From assembly GCF_914767665.1 (NCBI RefSeq), contig NC_059501.1, forward strand, positions 78,342,798-78,406,797: 64,000 bases of DNA, written 5' to 3'. Of this stretch, positions 45,746-57,758 are shown one piece after another. The notes beneath the pieces were generated by a model. It searched no databases, was not told the origin of the DNA, and saw nothing but the letters and a program-made list of their open reading frames with translations. The translations under genes and the position numbers were made by a program. Source of the DNA: Harmonia axyridis. Lineage: Eukaryota; Arthropoda; Insecta; Coleoptera; Coccinellidae. Each line of letters begins with the position of its first letter. Position 1 is the first letter of the stretch.

Positions 45746-46296
45746 GGTTTCATCACTTTACACAATTTATCAGTTTCAAATTAGCCGAATCAGCAAAAAA
45801 CGATGTGAAATATGGTTGTTCAGCTTTAATTCTTACACAAGCTGAATTTCAGAGACCCATAAGCCAACATCCTCAAAATCTTCCTCGTAGTTAAAGGACA
45901 AAGGCCAACAAGTGGAAAACGGAAACGTATCGACATTTCGGCATCTTCTGCAACACGCTTACGCTACAACAGCAATATTCTCTCTGATACGCATATTTCT
46001 TTGACTTGTTGATGGCTTTGAATCGAAAAGTGTAAACTATCAATATCTGCACGAAATGCTTGCTGATTAGGCGGACTAAGTTGACCGTTAAAAGAGCTCT
46101 TTGAACTTCGCGAACAGATTTATTTTTTTCAATGTAAATTTCCACAATTTGAAAGTGTTATTCTGGAGTCAAACGATTCATGATGAATTGTCATACCTTA
46201 CTCAACAGAAATGTCCACACAGTTTGACATTCTCAACTGTCAAAAACATAAACAACCATCTCAATCGAAACTTCTCATGGAGCAAAAAAAACACCC
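45746..46296 (-). mobile_element. Mariner-like relic (DD41D-type), N-terminal half and terminal repeat
   Basis: From a Met at about 46181 the strand reads MNRLTPE, VEIYIEKNKSVREVQRAL and, in shifting frames, AEDAEMSIR. Further text corresponds to the linker up to the first catalytic Asp, where the retroelement interrupts. Outside the gene, the strand starts GGGTGTTTTTTTT (complement at about 46284-46296), the same terminal sequence as the element at 60203-61129. The opposite terminal repeat was not found. Confidence 0.65.
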
Positions 46297-47749
46297 GATA
46301 GAATGAATTACTTGAATATCCAATGAATTCTAATATCCCCATTATTGCTCAACCCAAAACAAATTGGTTGCCGAATACCGAACACAAATACACCCAAATT
46401 CATAAAATGTATTCTTCTGCTTCCCATTTCTTGTCCGAGCAAATTTTCCATGAAAACACGATAAATAAATATCGCTCTCCCTCCGATTTCCCACAACCAA
46501 CCGGAAGCTGATTCAGGGATTTCCATAAAAATGTTCTTCCGAACGTGGTCTTCATTTCTTGTTACGTTGGGAGACTGGAACAATTTATCAATTCTCCCAA
46601 TTGAAATATAGGCCTGCAAGATCTTCACACAAAATACCGCTTACCATAAATCTGGAGAGATATGCCAGTATCCTACGTCCTCGTTATGAGCCATCCGTTG
46701 TGGGTGTCCCGGTATAAGGGATGACGCTCTTCATGATTTCTGTTGATTTTATCTGGCAATATCGTAAATTTATCGACAGTATCCTGTTATTCTTTTCGAC
46801 TGTTCGATTTTTCGTTTCGGTCATTGTTGATTGATATTTTTGTGTGTTCAGCTTCCTTCCATTTGTTGCGTTATTTGTCAAATAGTAGTGTATTTTGTAC
46901 AGAAACTATTATTCTTCTTCATCTTTCAGTTCTTGAAATATTAACTTTTTTGTACTTTCGAATATGGATGGGATATTAAGAACATATGGTCTAGTTGAGA
47001 GGTGACAAACTTGGCTAATTTTGTGGAATAAAGGGTAGATAAGCAATACTACACTATCGTTGACAAATATACCAATGTCTTAAGAGGGAACACTATCACG
47101 TGGCTGCTCAGTTCAAAACGGAATTAGTCATATTTCTTCTTACGAATCACCGATTTTTACGATTTACACATGATATCCTTGAACAATAATTTACATGGGA
47201 GTAGGTGAATATTTTCAATTCGCGAATAAAAAATAAAAAGGAAATTTCGGTAACTTTTTATTTTTCGCAAAAAAATGGATAATATATACTTTGTTAAAAA
47301 GCACTGATATATTTTTAAAATATTCCGTGATAAAAAAACTAGGTACCAAAAATCATTATAGAAGAGGTGGAACTATAATTTTGTGGAAGTCGTCGTACGT
47401 GGTGTCCTCTACATTGAATTCCACAATGTTTTAATACAGAAACATTGTTATCTGTATCATCTTAGTCCGTTAGGTCAGCAACATCTTACTGAGAACCAAT
47501 ATAACATATCAAGACCTCATTGCTCTGATATGGTACAATCCAAAAGCTCTTCCATAGACTGGAAATCAAAATTCAGATGGATTATTATGACTATAATAAT
47601 AAAGTACACTAAAATTATATCCAAAATGATGTGTTAAGTTTATGAATTCCACAACTTCTTGAAAGAAGGCAACTGGATCCAACAAATTAACACATCTAAG
47701 AATAGGGTGATACTGTGAATGCAAGATACAAGAAATGAGAAAAGTCCAA
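46297..47749. other. Unassigned DNA
   Basis: A 106-residue minus-strand frame (46308-46628) and an 84-residue plus-strand frame (47383-47637) have no recognisable content. One arm of a long-range inverted repeat (47081-47150) is annotated separately. Confidence 0.4.
47081..47150 (-). repeat. Inverted-repeat partner, right copy (about 68 bp)
   Basis: Complementary to 43184-43252 with roughly 80 percent identity by eye, sharing GGAACAC, CACGTGGCTG and AAAACGGAATT. See the left copy for interpretation. Confidence 0.55.
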
Positions 47750-47854
47750 GGACATTCTCGACAAGTGATTTTTCAAAACGTATACGTACATTCAGTGTTC
47801 AGAGCACTAAAAGTACGTATACGTTTTGAAAGATCACTTGTCGAGAATACGGTC
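47750..47854. other. Near-perfect hairpin with about 40-bp stem
   Basis: Left arm 47750-47789 and right arm 47813-47854 pair almost completely (TTCTCGACAAGTGAT, TTCAAAACGTATACGTAC), with one mismatch and a 3-nt bulge near the base. The loop is 23 nt. Size and fold suit a pre-miRNA-like or hairpin-RNA transcript as well as a tiny fold-back element. No related sequence was seen elsewhere in the window. Confidence 0.6.
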
Positions 47855-47975
47855 CTAGGTGCTTTTCTTCGCTCGTTTATTCATTCCCGAACTGCACTTC
47901 TGGAGATCACATATACCCAAAAGTTCCTGACTTCAGCTCAGTTATTTCCAAATTTTTTCAAACCATTATTTCATC

Positions 47976-48497
47976 TCATTATTATTTATTATTATTTCAC
48001 TGAATCGGGGTCGTTATGGCTCTGTTAACCTGCCAGGACTGCGGCCAAGTTGATCTTTTGTTCTTAACCCTACCTATTCATACAAACCCAGGGAGACAGT
48101 CGATGCTGTTAATGAAACTGACGACATTCTCAAGAGTATTGGCTATCACTTGGTGAGTATCCAGAACTGACTTTTCCATGTGAGTGGTTCTTAAGCCAGT
48201 CAGCTCTGCGCATTTGCACACTATGTTGTTGACTGTTTCTACCTTTTTTCCACAGGGTATTCAGATCTCATCTACTGACTTACCCATGTGATACAAAAGG
48301 TATGTGCACCCACAGTGTCCTGTCAGTAGTCCCACCATTACCGGAAACTCAGCTCGTGATAGCTTCAGGAGCTTTCTGGTATAGGTTGGAGAAAGCACCA
48401 CAAATTTCTTTACCTGATCAAGAACCGAAGTATTCCCGCAGAGGGGTTTTCCTAATTCACACCCTATACTACATAGTAGTAATTTCTGCTTGATCAA
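47976..48497 (-). mobile_element. Non-LTR retrotransposon 3' fragment (RNase H / C-terminal region)
   Basis: The minus strand reads LLTGHCGCTYLLYHMGK, then after a frame continuation CIPCGKKVETVNNIVCKCAE. This is the conserved L-T-G-H-C...C-x-x-C-x4-E-T-x-x-H-x-x-x-x-C arrangement at the end of I/Jockey-type polyproteins, with His replaced by Asn. A TAA-rich tail at 47976-48003 marks the 3' end. Truncated on the 5' side. Confidence 0.7.
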
Positions 48498-51344
48498 TCA
48501 AACGCTCTAATATTTGCTCTAATTTGCTCCAAGATTTACTCCAATATAGTTCAGTGATCATAATTTTTTTCTAAAATTGTTAATTTTTGCTTCAATATAT
48601 TTTATTCAGCCTTATTTCGCACATTAGAATTCCTCAACAATTATGGAATACATTTGAACAATTAATCTGTCGCAAAGAAATAGAAAAATCTCGAAAAAAT
48701 ATGAAAATACCTCTTTCGTCAGAGAATCAAAGCACCTTCCAGAAGAATCATCTATCTAATCATCATGGCTCATATTTTGTATTTCATCCAAGACAAGGAG
48801 ATAAACGCTACCTGAGCCAGCAACCGTGACTAACAAACTTTAGTGTTTTACTCATTCTTTTCGATATTCTGCTCGAAATTTCTAAGAGCTGATGCCGCTG
48901 TTGATACGTTATTTTGCCTAAAAGTTGGAATTTCTCTTCTTTATATACACACAGAATTTTCACTCTGTTGCATCTGAAATATTACTTTTTTGTTTTTATA
49001 TGATTCTGGTTACGTTATTCACCCAAAACTTTGCATGGAGTTTGATATAGTTATTCTCTATATACACTCAACTAACATTCAAAATTTCAAGGGGAGTTAA
49101 AAATGTTGACCGATTCAAAAGGTTCTTTATCGAAAATGACAAACTAAAATTCCTTGTTCATAAAACGAAAAACGACGAGTATAAAAGATGTCCAAAATTA
49201 AAATAATTTCCGATGGACAAACAAAAAACCGAATATTCGTCCAATATTTGATCTTTCATTACGAACATCTATCTTTCTTCGACCACTTCCCGTTCACTGT
49301 ACGAGACAGCAACTGAACATCATTCTCTCCGATTTTCACACAGGAAATGTAAATAAAACCAGGGGAATTATCCCTATTGGGAACGAAAGAGTTTTCCGGA
49401 TTCGCTTGTCGATATTTGCTTCGCAATTTCCTTCTATCGCCTCGGCGAATGGCTACGCTTTGTTAAAGGGGAATTTTCGCGATCCAACGTTTGTAGTGAT
49501 ATTGGTTTTCGGTTCGGGGATGATTGGAAATGAGATATTGATAGAAAATGGGCGCAAATTTGTTCTTGTGATCGTGTTTTTTGGGTCGGGGACAATACGG
49601 AATACGTGTTTCACTATGATATTTTCATGCACTCGTTCTTTCATATCATTCATTTCGTCACAATTTCTCTAATTTGCAACTTTACAATAGCCCATAAAAC
49701 TGATTTCCACCCAGGTTTTAACAAATTTAATAAAATTAAAATATCCGAAGATCGATCCTTTTCACTATAAAAAAAATAATATTGAAATAAAAACTTAACT
49801 TAAATCGGCTTTTAATGAATCACTGTGCTATTAGGATGGAACCTCTTCTGTAGATTATTTTTCAGCCTTCTTGGAACACCAGATCTTTGCAGGAATCTAT
49901 AGTACTCCTATTCCCATTCAGTATAGTTGATGTAATAACGCCAGGTATTCTCTCAGTTTCAGGAACTAAAAGTGGTGTAACGTACGTACTATTCCAACTT
50001 TTATTTCTCAAGAAAGTATTTCTTGATATTTTTCAATCCTAACAGAGGTTTCTGTTGTTCCAATCCCACGGAAGGTGCGAGAATGCCGACATGATTCTCG
50101 CCGATAAATTAAAGTTAATTAAAGTTACGTATCTTTCCTGAAGTCTCGATAATTATTGAAAATCTTTCGGAAAATTCACTCTGTTTCTTTCTCTAGATAC
50201 GCGCATCCGTATCTCGACCAATGGCATACGATGAATTGACAAATTACCGCGTCTTTGAAAATTCCAGTAGCGTAACATGAATTGAAGCGTGCAAAATCGT
50301 TGCAAATTATCAAATTTCGGTCTAGATGGCCGTGAAAATTAAAACTTCCTAACGAAGAGTGGTATAGTTTTTCCAATCTTACTCGAATGACTCTAAAAAA
50401 TGGCTCGTCAGATTTTCAATTGATGACATGCCGCAACCGTCAGCATACGCTTTTTAAACCTTAGAGTTGAAAATTATATTCAGGAGATTGTATTAAATTC
50501 TGATGTCAATTATTTCAGATAATTCGCGACGTGAATAGCTTTTGTTGTCATATCATTAATGCTACTACGTTGTTGTATCGTGTTACAAGTATGTGTTGAC
50601 TATTCTATATTCTCGGCCTATAATATCTATACTAACAAGGAATATTATCAACTATGATGATATCACAGATTTATAAACATAGATAGAGGGAGCGTACGCA
50701 ATTTTTTCATGTCCCCAACATGGTTAGATTACGTTGTCGGATTGTGATATATTTTCAAATCCACAATTTTACTATATAATTATAATTGTATATTATATTG
50801 AATGTAATATATATTCATTTGAGTGATTTTCAATTAAATATGCAAATTTGAATATTTGGAATCCGATATTTTTCCTTTGTAGAGAAACTCGCGAATTGAG
50901 TGAAATATCGTTATCGTATCATTGATATGTTTTCATTTCCTCGCGCTTCATGTCAAATTTGATAGTTCATGTTGAGGACAAAATTTGTTTACCGAAAATG
51001 ACATATGCTCTCTCTTTCTATGTTTATTACTCTGAGGATGATATGATGATTATAAGCGCACAAAAGAGTTCTGATGAACCTGTAAATATTTTTTCTCTAA
51101 TTCTGTGGTTATTCCGTTCATTCTTCCACATCTTGTAGAACAAAATCGTGCGAGAATATATCAGAAACGCACAGTTTTCATGGTAATATTTTATTATTCT
51201 ATGTTGGCACTCCGAACTTTCCGCCACGGCTTTATCTGTCAATTCATCAATTTGCCTTAAAGAAATCAGTTCTGCCAACCAACATTTTTCAATGCAAAAA
51301 TCACTAAAATATATTTATGGAAATATTTCATTAATTTCAATGAA
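48498..51344. other. Unassigned AT-rich DNA
   Basis: No recognisable gene or element in nearly 3 kb. Open frames of 60-90 residues (for example 49406-49672 and 50176-50376) are of chance length and lack domains. Confidence 0.45.
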
Positions 51345-51510
51345 AATGCAATTAATTTGAGAAAATAATGTATAATACTCGTACAGAAGGCTCATTCTAC
51401 CACTCGTTCATTCCAAAACTTGCCACTTCGTGGCTCGTTTTTGAATTTTGAACTCGTGGAAGAATATCAATGCCTTCTGCACTTGTATTATAAATAACTA
51501 TTCTGAAATT
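51345..51510 (-). repeat. Short inverted-repeat element, copy 2
   Basis: Opposed ends ATAATACTCGTACAGAAGGC and ATAATACAAGTGCAGAAGGC (complement) enclose about 90 bp with a second inner pair (CACTCGTTC / GAACTCGTGG). It matches the reverse complement of 1050-1190. Nonautonomous DNA element, no coding capacity. Confidence 0.6.
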
Positions 51511-51948
51511 GAGGCAAACAAGTAAAAACATTGATAAAATGTAGTAGGAATTTTATAGGTTAATCTCACCTTGTGCTTTTCATATTCCACCAAAAATTTT
51601 TTCTTCTGTGGTATGACAGTCCTATGCATAGACAAACTAAAAAAATAGATGAGCCACTCGTATATTCCGCGCCATCTGTCGGAGGAGGACACTAATACAC
51701 GAAAAAATTATTTTCAATTTGATAGTTAGATGTCGTTGCATTCATGGAGATCACTCGTGAATAGTGGCTCCCATACACGTTACGGTCTATTGGGAGGAAA
51801 GTCTCCAGGTTTATATGCAGCTTGTGTGGGGAGATGTATGAAAATCGTAAGTATAATGTATAATCATTATTATCAAAAAACCTTTGAAATGTCAACTGAC
51901 ACAAGGAGTTGTTTGACACGTTCTTTTTGAAATATAATAAATTTCGAT
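51511..51948. other. Region upstream of the THAP gene
   Basis: No transposon content recognised. A GTAAGTATAA donor-like site near 51848 could belong to an untranslated 5' exon, but no matching acceptor before the start codon was found. No TATA box is evident. Confidence 0.3.
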
Positions 51949-52571
51949 ATGCCTGCAAGAGTGAAGACGTGCTGTGTTATTGGATGTGAAAATCGGGATG
52001 CAAGAAGGTAATTATAAAATATGAATTCAAAACCCAATTGAAAAATTTTTAACGTCAACACAAGATTTGCAGTACCTATAAAAAGAATATATTTATTTTA
52101 TTTTCGTAGATATGCCATCACTACCGATGAGAAAATTCGAAAAGTGTGGCTTGAGCGCATCGGCAATAGGAAACTTTTGGAATTGGAGAAATATCAAATT
52201 AAGCATGTTAGAATATGCCAGTGCCATTTTCATAGTGATTGTTTGGAAAGCAATGGAAAGCTGAAAAAAGGTTCTTTGCCCTCAATTGATTTGCCAGGTA
52301 ATTAACTGAAGGAGCTTTATACCGCGTAACGCAAAAGTCTATAAAATTCTGCTTTGGTTTTATTGAAGTTTGTAAAAGTAATAGATAATATATTCTAGGG
52401 TATACTGCAGATCACGAGGACATTTTCTTTAGAGAGCCGAAAAAAACAATATCTCATGATATAACTCTAAAGATCTTAGACACAAAAATTTCGATGCGGT
52501 TTGTAATTTGGCGTTCCAAAAATATTCAAAATGGAAGAAGAAGAAATGAATTGATTATTTTTGGTTCATAA
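51949..52571 (+). CDS. THAP-domain protein, three exons (51949-52007, 52110-52297, 52399-52571)
   Basis: The conceptual protein of about 139 residues begins with a THAP zinc-binding, sequence-specific DNA-binding domain. Ligands are visible as Cys8 or Cys9, Cys13, Cys56 and His59 (C-x4-C, 42 residues, C-x2-H). The conserved Trp33 and a Pro-containing SLPSIDLP stand where family members have the AVPTxF box. Exons join at GT-AG sites (AG|GTAATT, G|GTAATT; acceptors TTCGTAG and TTCTAG) with matching phases, and the frame stays open to TAA. THAP domains occur in transcription factors and in P-element-type transposases. The short tail lacks either kind of partner domain, so further exons, alternative splicing or a stand-alone protein are all possible. 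No frameshifts or stops. Confidence 0.6.
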
Positions 52572-54938
52572 ATTTTATATTATATTCTAGAATCTAGATA
52601 GTTTATATTATTAATTATTTCCCTATTATAAGTTAATTAGTTCTGTTACCTATAAGAATTTAGGATTTTTCATGTAGGTATTGAATAAGTTTAGTAGGTA
52701 TAAATACTCATACTTTGTATTATTGAATTCATTATTTTTAGTTTATGAGAATGTTTTCAATGCAATTATTAGTTTATTGATTAGATATTTATGAGATAAA
52801 TCTGTATTTTCAATTGGTGATATTTCAGTTAATAAATTTTTATTCTATCCAGAATTTGATTATTGATCCTCATTTCTCGATTCCAAAAGAAAATCAGATG
52901 AAAGTTCGTTGCAGGTATTATTTTCATGAAAATAAATTTCCTCACTCATCGATAACTTGCACGAATCCATTTCTGATTTCCTTTTGGAATTTGAATTTCA
53001 AAAAACTTCTTGCCTCTTGTATATGGGTGTACCTACCTATTCAAAAGGTGCACTACAGAATTCTTTTTGAGGCAGTTTTACGATACAGATTCCTTTTTCA
53101 ATTGAGCTTTTTTCACGAATTAGTAATGTTCTACAAAAACAGATGGCGTTGAAGCTTGTTCTACTAGTGTCTCATCTATACTCCGTTTAGTTAGTCTATG
53201 GTCCTATGCGAACTCATTTTTCTGAACTTGAGGTATCATTACCAACTTTGAAAGTAACTGGAGGAATAGATTTGATCGATGTGTCACAGATGTTTGCCAT
53301 CATTGCCGAAATCATCAAAAACCCCTCTCATTTTCTCGAAGAGTGTAAAATCCTTCGTGGATGTTTGAATGAATTTTTTTTTACTCACAATCGGTGAGTA
53401 TTCTATGGATTTCTAACCTTCAGAGCAGTTGGGAAGCGAATCATCATATACTTCATATATTTCGGTTCACTTGTTATTGCCACCATTGTTACCCATTTTA
53501 TCTATGATCATAAAAATTTTGTCAGATCCAATCTATGGTTGAATCAACTAACTTTTTATGATGCCTAGCAACGAACTCACAAGTTGGTTGAAAATAATTT
53601 GAAATATTGACATGAAAATCAATGCAAGTAATAATTGTTATCAAAGCCTTATTATTGATGTGATGGATTATGAGTGAAATTGTATATGGGAAACCTCTGC
53701 AGCATACCTTATCCTTCGGCTGTAATAGATAACTTCCCCATTCAGCATCTATAAAGGCTCTCAATGATTCCCTAAACCAATTCTATTGATGATATGTGGA
53801 AGATGAGCACAACTCCCATCAATAAGCGCGATCAAATTGCCACGCGGCAGTCAGTGTACTATTTGGGGCAATGAAAGTGACCAAATCGACATATACTATT
53901 TCATATTGTTTATTTACCGAAATAAACTCCATTATTATTATTATTATTATATGACGATTAACAAAAGGACTTGTGGAACAAAACATCCTCTTCTGGCCCT
54001 GCTTCCTAATAAATTTCTAGTAACTTGGAAAACTCTGAAATATTAGAAATATTCTGACCTATTTAGGCAAGTTTGAATATTATGCTCCATTCAAATGGCT
54101 CAAAATTTTAAAATTACATCACGGAGAAAAAACTCAACAGTCATGTTTCCATCATAGAGTTACTATTGTAACAATCTACTTTATGAATAAATATCATTTG
54201 TATGTCTATGTATATATTGTGTACTTTAGGTTATTTTTTATTTTATATATTTTTAATATGACTTACCACATGATTATTGTACCAATTTTGTGATTGTGTC
54301 TAGACCTATAGTGTCGAATTCACAAGTTTTTATGGAAACAATACGAATTTTCTGGTTACCGAATAAAATAGACCAAACTGACCTCTACATACCGATCAGT
54401 TTTTTCTACTCAAGAATCGTTGTCTACACCTCCATTTGCCAAGGTTATTACGGAATTAATAGCTTAATAAATTACACTCGATTCTTTCTGTCCGCTTCTA
54501 ATTCCCCTTTTATGAACATTGGGATTATTTCGTGCAAAACATAGTGTAGAAATAAGGAATTAAGAGGGGTTGAAGCCTATATTGGTTAATCCATTGTCCA
54601 GCACCACCTGCAGTTCGGAATTTACTGGTGGCAAGGGTCTCGTTGGAGTCCTTCTTTCTTGGAGATCCTTCGGTGAGGATATGGCATTAGCTGTAATGAA
54701 ATACAGGATGAAGGTTGCTTTTGGGTAATCGAATTCGGTACTTCAAAATGCCAAATGTGCACTTATATTTCACGTCTCTTCTATAATAATAATGGTAATT
54801 GGAGATTTGCTCTATTATATACGATAAATTCATAGCAAGATGAAGGATGAATATCCTATTGAATAATCAAATTAGAAACATATATTCCTGTCAAATTTAT
54901 GATATCCTTTGCAATATATATTTTTTCTGTCAATGTTA
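52572..54938. other. Region downstream of the THAP gene, unassigned
   Basis: It contains a 112-residue frame at 52814-53152 and a minus-strand frame at 53522-53764, neither recognised, plus a possible exon annotated separately. A (TAT)n microsatellite lies near 53932-53950. It might hold further exons of the THAP gene, but no in-phase junction was found. Confidence 0.3.
53191..53396 (+). CDS. Possible exon of an unknown gene
   Basis: The frame is open from an acceptor-like TCCGTTTAG to a strong donor (CG|GTGAGT). It encodes about 68 residues, including HFSELEVSLPTLKVTGG and PSHFLEECKILRGCLNEF. No domain recognised. Phase does not match the THAP exons directly. It is suggestive only because of the donor and the open frame. 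Confidence 0.25.
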
Positions 54939-56087
54939 TTAGGTGTACAACTTTGCTTCCGCCATTTTGCAATAGGTGGCTGATAGTGGAAATAAATAAA
55001 TCGTATATGTCATACAATAAGCTAAGGTATTTTCAAACATAATACCATCAAAATATTAGTCGATTTGTGTATGCATCATAAAGTTATTCTCGATTAAACA
55101 TGTCAGCTTACGAGCCAAATTCTCATCATTTGCTGAAGGAGTTAATTTTCTGCTTTAATATGAAGGAAATCTGCTGCTGAGGCTCTTCGAATGCTCTCAA
55201 ATACCTATGGTAAGGCTGCTATCAGTGAAAGAACGTGCCGAGAGTGGTTTCAACGCTTCAAGAATGGTGATCGAAAGCCAGCATGGCGTTGGAAGAGAGA
55301 AGATTTTCGAAGGTGCAGAATTGGAGGCATTACTTGATCAAGACTCGTGTCAAATGCAACAAGAATTGGTAGGATCATTGAAAGTAACGCAACAAGCCAT
55401 TTCAAAACTGCTGAGTGTCATGAGAATGATTCAAAACAAGGAAATTGTCGTATGAGTTGAAGCCGAGATATGTTGAACGACGTTTGTTTCGATAATTCAA
55501 AGCGCAAATCTTGGGGATATCCCGACCATGCTTCCACGTTGACGGACAAACCAAATATTAACGGTTCCAAAGTCTGCTCAGTGTCTGGTGGGACTAGCTC
55601 GGCGTAGTGTATAATGAGTTGTTAAAACCGACTGAAACAACCATAGACGATCGTTATCGAACGTAATATAATGCGTTTGAGCTGGAATTGAAAGACAAAC
55701 GTCCGCAATACGAGAGACATGATAAAGTGATTTTACAGCATGATAATGCTCGATGTTGCGTAAATGGTCAAGGCATACTTGGAAAGGTTGAAATGGGAAG
55801 TCCTACTCCAGCCGCCGTATTCTCCAGACGTTGCTCACTCGGACTATCACTTGTTTCGACCAATAGCACACGGCCTGACTGACCAGTACTTCAGGTCATA
55901 TGAAGAAGTAAAAACTTGAATCGATCCATGGATCACTTCAAGAGATGACCAGTTTTTTCAAAGTTGGATACGCTGCCCGAAAGATGAGAGAAAGTAGTAG
56001 ACAGTGATGGACAATACTTTGAATCATTAATGGATAACCAGTTTTCTACAATAAAGCCTGGAATTTCGGATAAAGTTGTACGCCTAT
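54939..56087 (+). mobile_element. Irritans-type mariner relic with both terminal repeats
   Basis: It starts TTAGGTGTACAACTTTGC after a TA dinucleotide and ends in the complement of TAGGCGTACAACTTTATC. The transposase starts at about 55099 (MSAYEPNSHHLL) and reads TCREWFQRFKN, then EALLDQDSCQMQQELVGSLK. Later pieces are LVKPTETTIDDRYRT, DKVILQHDNARCCVNGQ (second catalytic Asp) and PPYSPDVAHSDYHLFRPIAH across frameshifts. An internal deletion removed the first catalytic Asp region. Total length about 1.15 kb against a usual 1.2-1.3 kb. Same family as 13625-14278. Confidence 0.85.
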
Positions 56088-56169
56088 GTAAGTATTTTTG
56101 TAATCTATTTAAGGTTCTCTACAAGGTCTGTTTTCTTATCAGTCAAAAATTCAGCGTGGGGAAGCCACA

Positions 56170-56545
56170 GTGTTGGCGGAACAATTGTCGTAGACGATGA
56201 AATATTATTGAGTTCCGAAATTAAGAAAAAAAGTTTTAAAATGCAGAAAAAATCACTTTCACCAAGACAACGCATCTTGTCACAAATTCATAGTCAAATT
56301 GAAAGAATTATGCTTTTCAAATGTCTGACCACCCAGCTTATTCTCCAGATCTGCTCCACAGCGATTACTGGCTTTTTGGAGAACTCAAAAAATGCTTCTA
56401 GTAGAGAAAGAAGTTGGGCTGTTATGAAGAAGTGATTGCCGAGGTTGACGCCCTTTTCGAATGCAAAAACGAAACTCTGAACTTATTGAGTGAAATGTTA
56501 ATAACTCCAGAAAGCTTCACACCTTTTGAGGTAGACACCCTGTAG
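56170..56545 (+). mobile_element. Mariner C-terminal relic
   Basis: Frame-shifted text includes HQDNASCHKF, DHPAYSPDLLHSDYWLFGEL (the S-P-D-L-x-x-S-D-Y catalytic block) and EVIAEVDALFECKNETL. It abuts the preceding irritans element but belongs to another mariner group (W-L-F-G-E-L-K-K spelling). GGTAGACACCCTGTAG at 56530-56545 may be its end. Confidence 0.65.
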
Positions 56546-57758
56546 ATGTATATAGACAAATGAAATTTATTATAAACAAAAATTGATGAAAAACAGATTC
56601 GACTGAGAGTTGAAACAGGCCTAAAAAATCCTCTTCTCTCAGCCCTTCCTAAGAATCTCTAAACATCTTATTTCAAGTCTGTATTGTTCAAGATAATAGA
56701 CCCAGATGAAAGAATGAATATATCAAGAAGGGTCAGCACCCCATTGTTTTCCAAGTGTCCCATCTCAAAAACTTCCTCCTCCCAAATGCGAGTACCCGAT
56801 TCCTCATTTGGGAATAATTGCCTGACGGATATTCTAGAATAACAATTAAATCTACGATCCAGTCCTTAGACTATGGCGCTTTGATTCAAGGAAACTGATT
56901 GTGTTATCTCCGCTACGTTGGCCATTCCGTCGGCAATTCAATAACTTTCAAACTTCCCTTGTTAGCAGTTGGCAGCCTTGTTCGTACAGCCGTCTTCTCT
57001 TCTATTTACTCAGGCCTCATTCTGGAGGAGCCGGACCCAAAAATTTAATTGGTCTCAATGTGCTTACGTTCCCAACTTGCTACTTAACCAAACAGTTAAT
57101 AGCAGGACCTGAACCAAGTATACATTTTTTCTATGTTTTCTTTGATGGGGGTGTTGTTTCAGGATCTTCTGTGATTACGGTCGTTATGGTCTTGAGAGGA
57201 ATAAGACGCGGGTGGAATCTATAGATAGGACATGGATTTATCACGGTTTTCTTAATAGTGTTATAGAGGTACGCATTCGCCATTTTGCAACTGCAACAAA
57301 TATTCCTGAATTGGAGGTACAAATAGAGATGGGAGATTCCTTAGTTCATTCGAAGAAAAAATAATGATATACAGGGTGTTTCTTGTAGTTCTACTTTTTG
57401 TGTAATCACTATACGAGTTTATCGAATTTTCATCATTTCTACAGATCAGAAAAATTAGCACCAAAAGTAAAATTTTATTCATTCATCACAGCTGAATTTG
57501 GATATTTCTTAGAATTTTGAGAGCATTGACAAAACTTCAAGAGATCAAAAAGTTCAATACTAGATAAAAATTTCTTGTAAATCTTCAAAATAAGCAATGG
57601 CCAATTGAAAATTCTGGAAGAAAAAGGCAGGCACTATCCCTGAAAAAATATCTCCCTGTAGATAAGCAATTAAAATTGGCATATTACGTGATTAACACTC
57701 TAAATTGGAATATCTATACTAAAACTCAGTCGGATATCTTGTGAAGTACAGACACTAT
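56546..57758. other. Unassigned DNA with a GC-richer 107-residue frame
   Basis: The 56901-57224 frame has no recognisable features, and a minus-strand frame overlaps it at 57131-57322. The stretch at 56880-57240 is GC-richer than its surroundings. ATACAGGGTGTTTC at 57370 resembles a transposon start, but no partner end was confirmed. Confidence 0.3.

Noticed and set aside
46308..46628. 106-residue minus-strand frame
   Set aside because: No domain. It starts next to a mariner-type terminal repeat, and composition is like the surrounding non-coding DNA.
53522..53764. Minus-strand 80-residue frame near the THAP gene as a Harbinger-type transposase
   Set aside because: Neither the catalytic Asp/Glu pattern nor the usual flanking motifs could be found in this or adjacent frames.
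56901..57224. 107-residue plus-strand frame
   Set aside because: No recognisable feature, overlaps an opposite frame, and no splice or promoter signal supports it.
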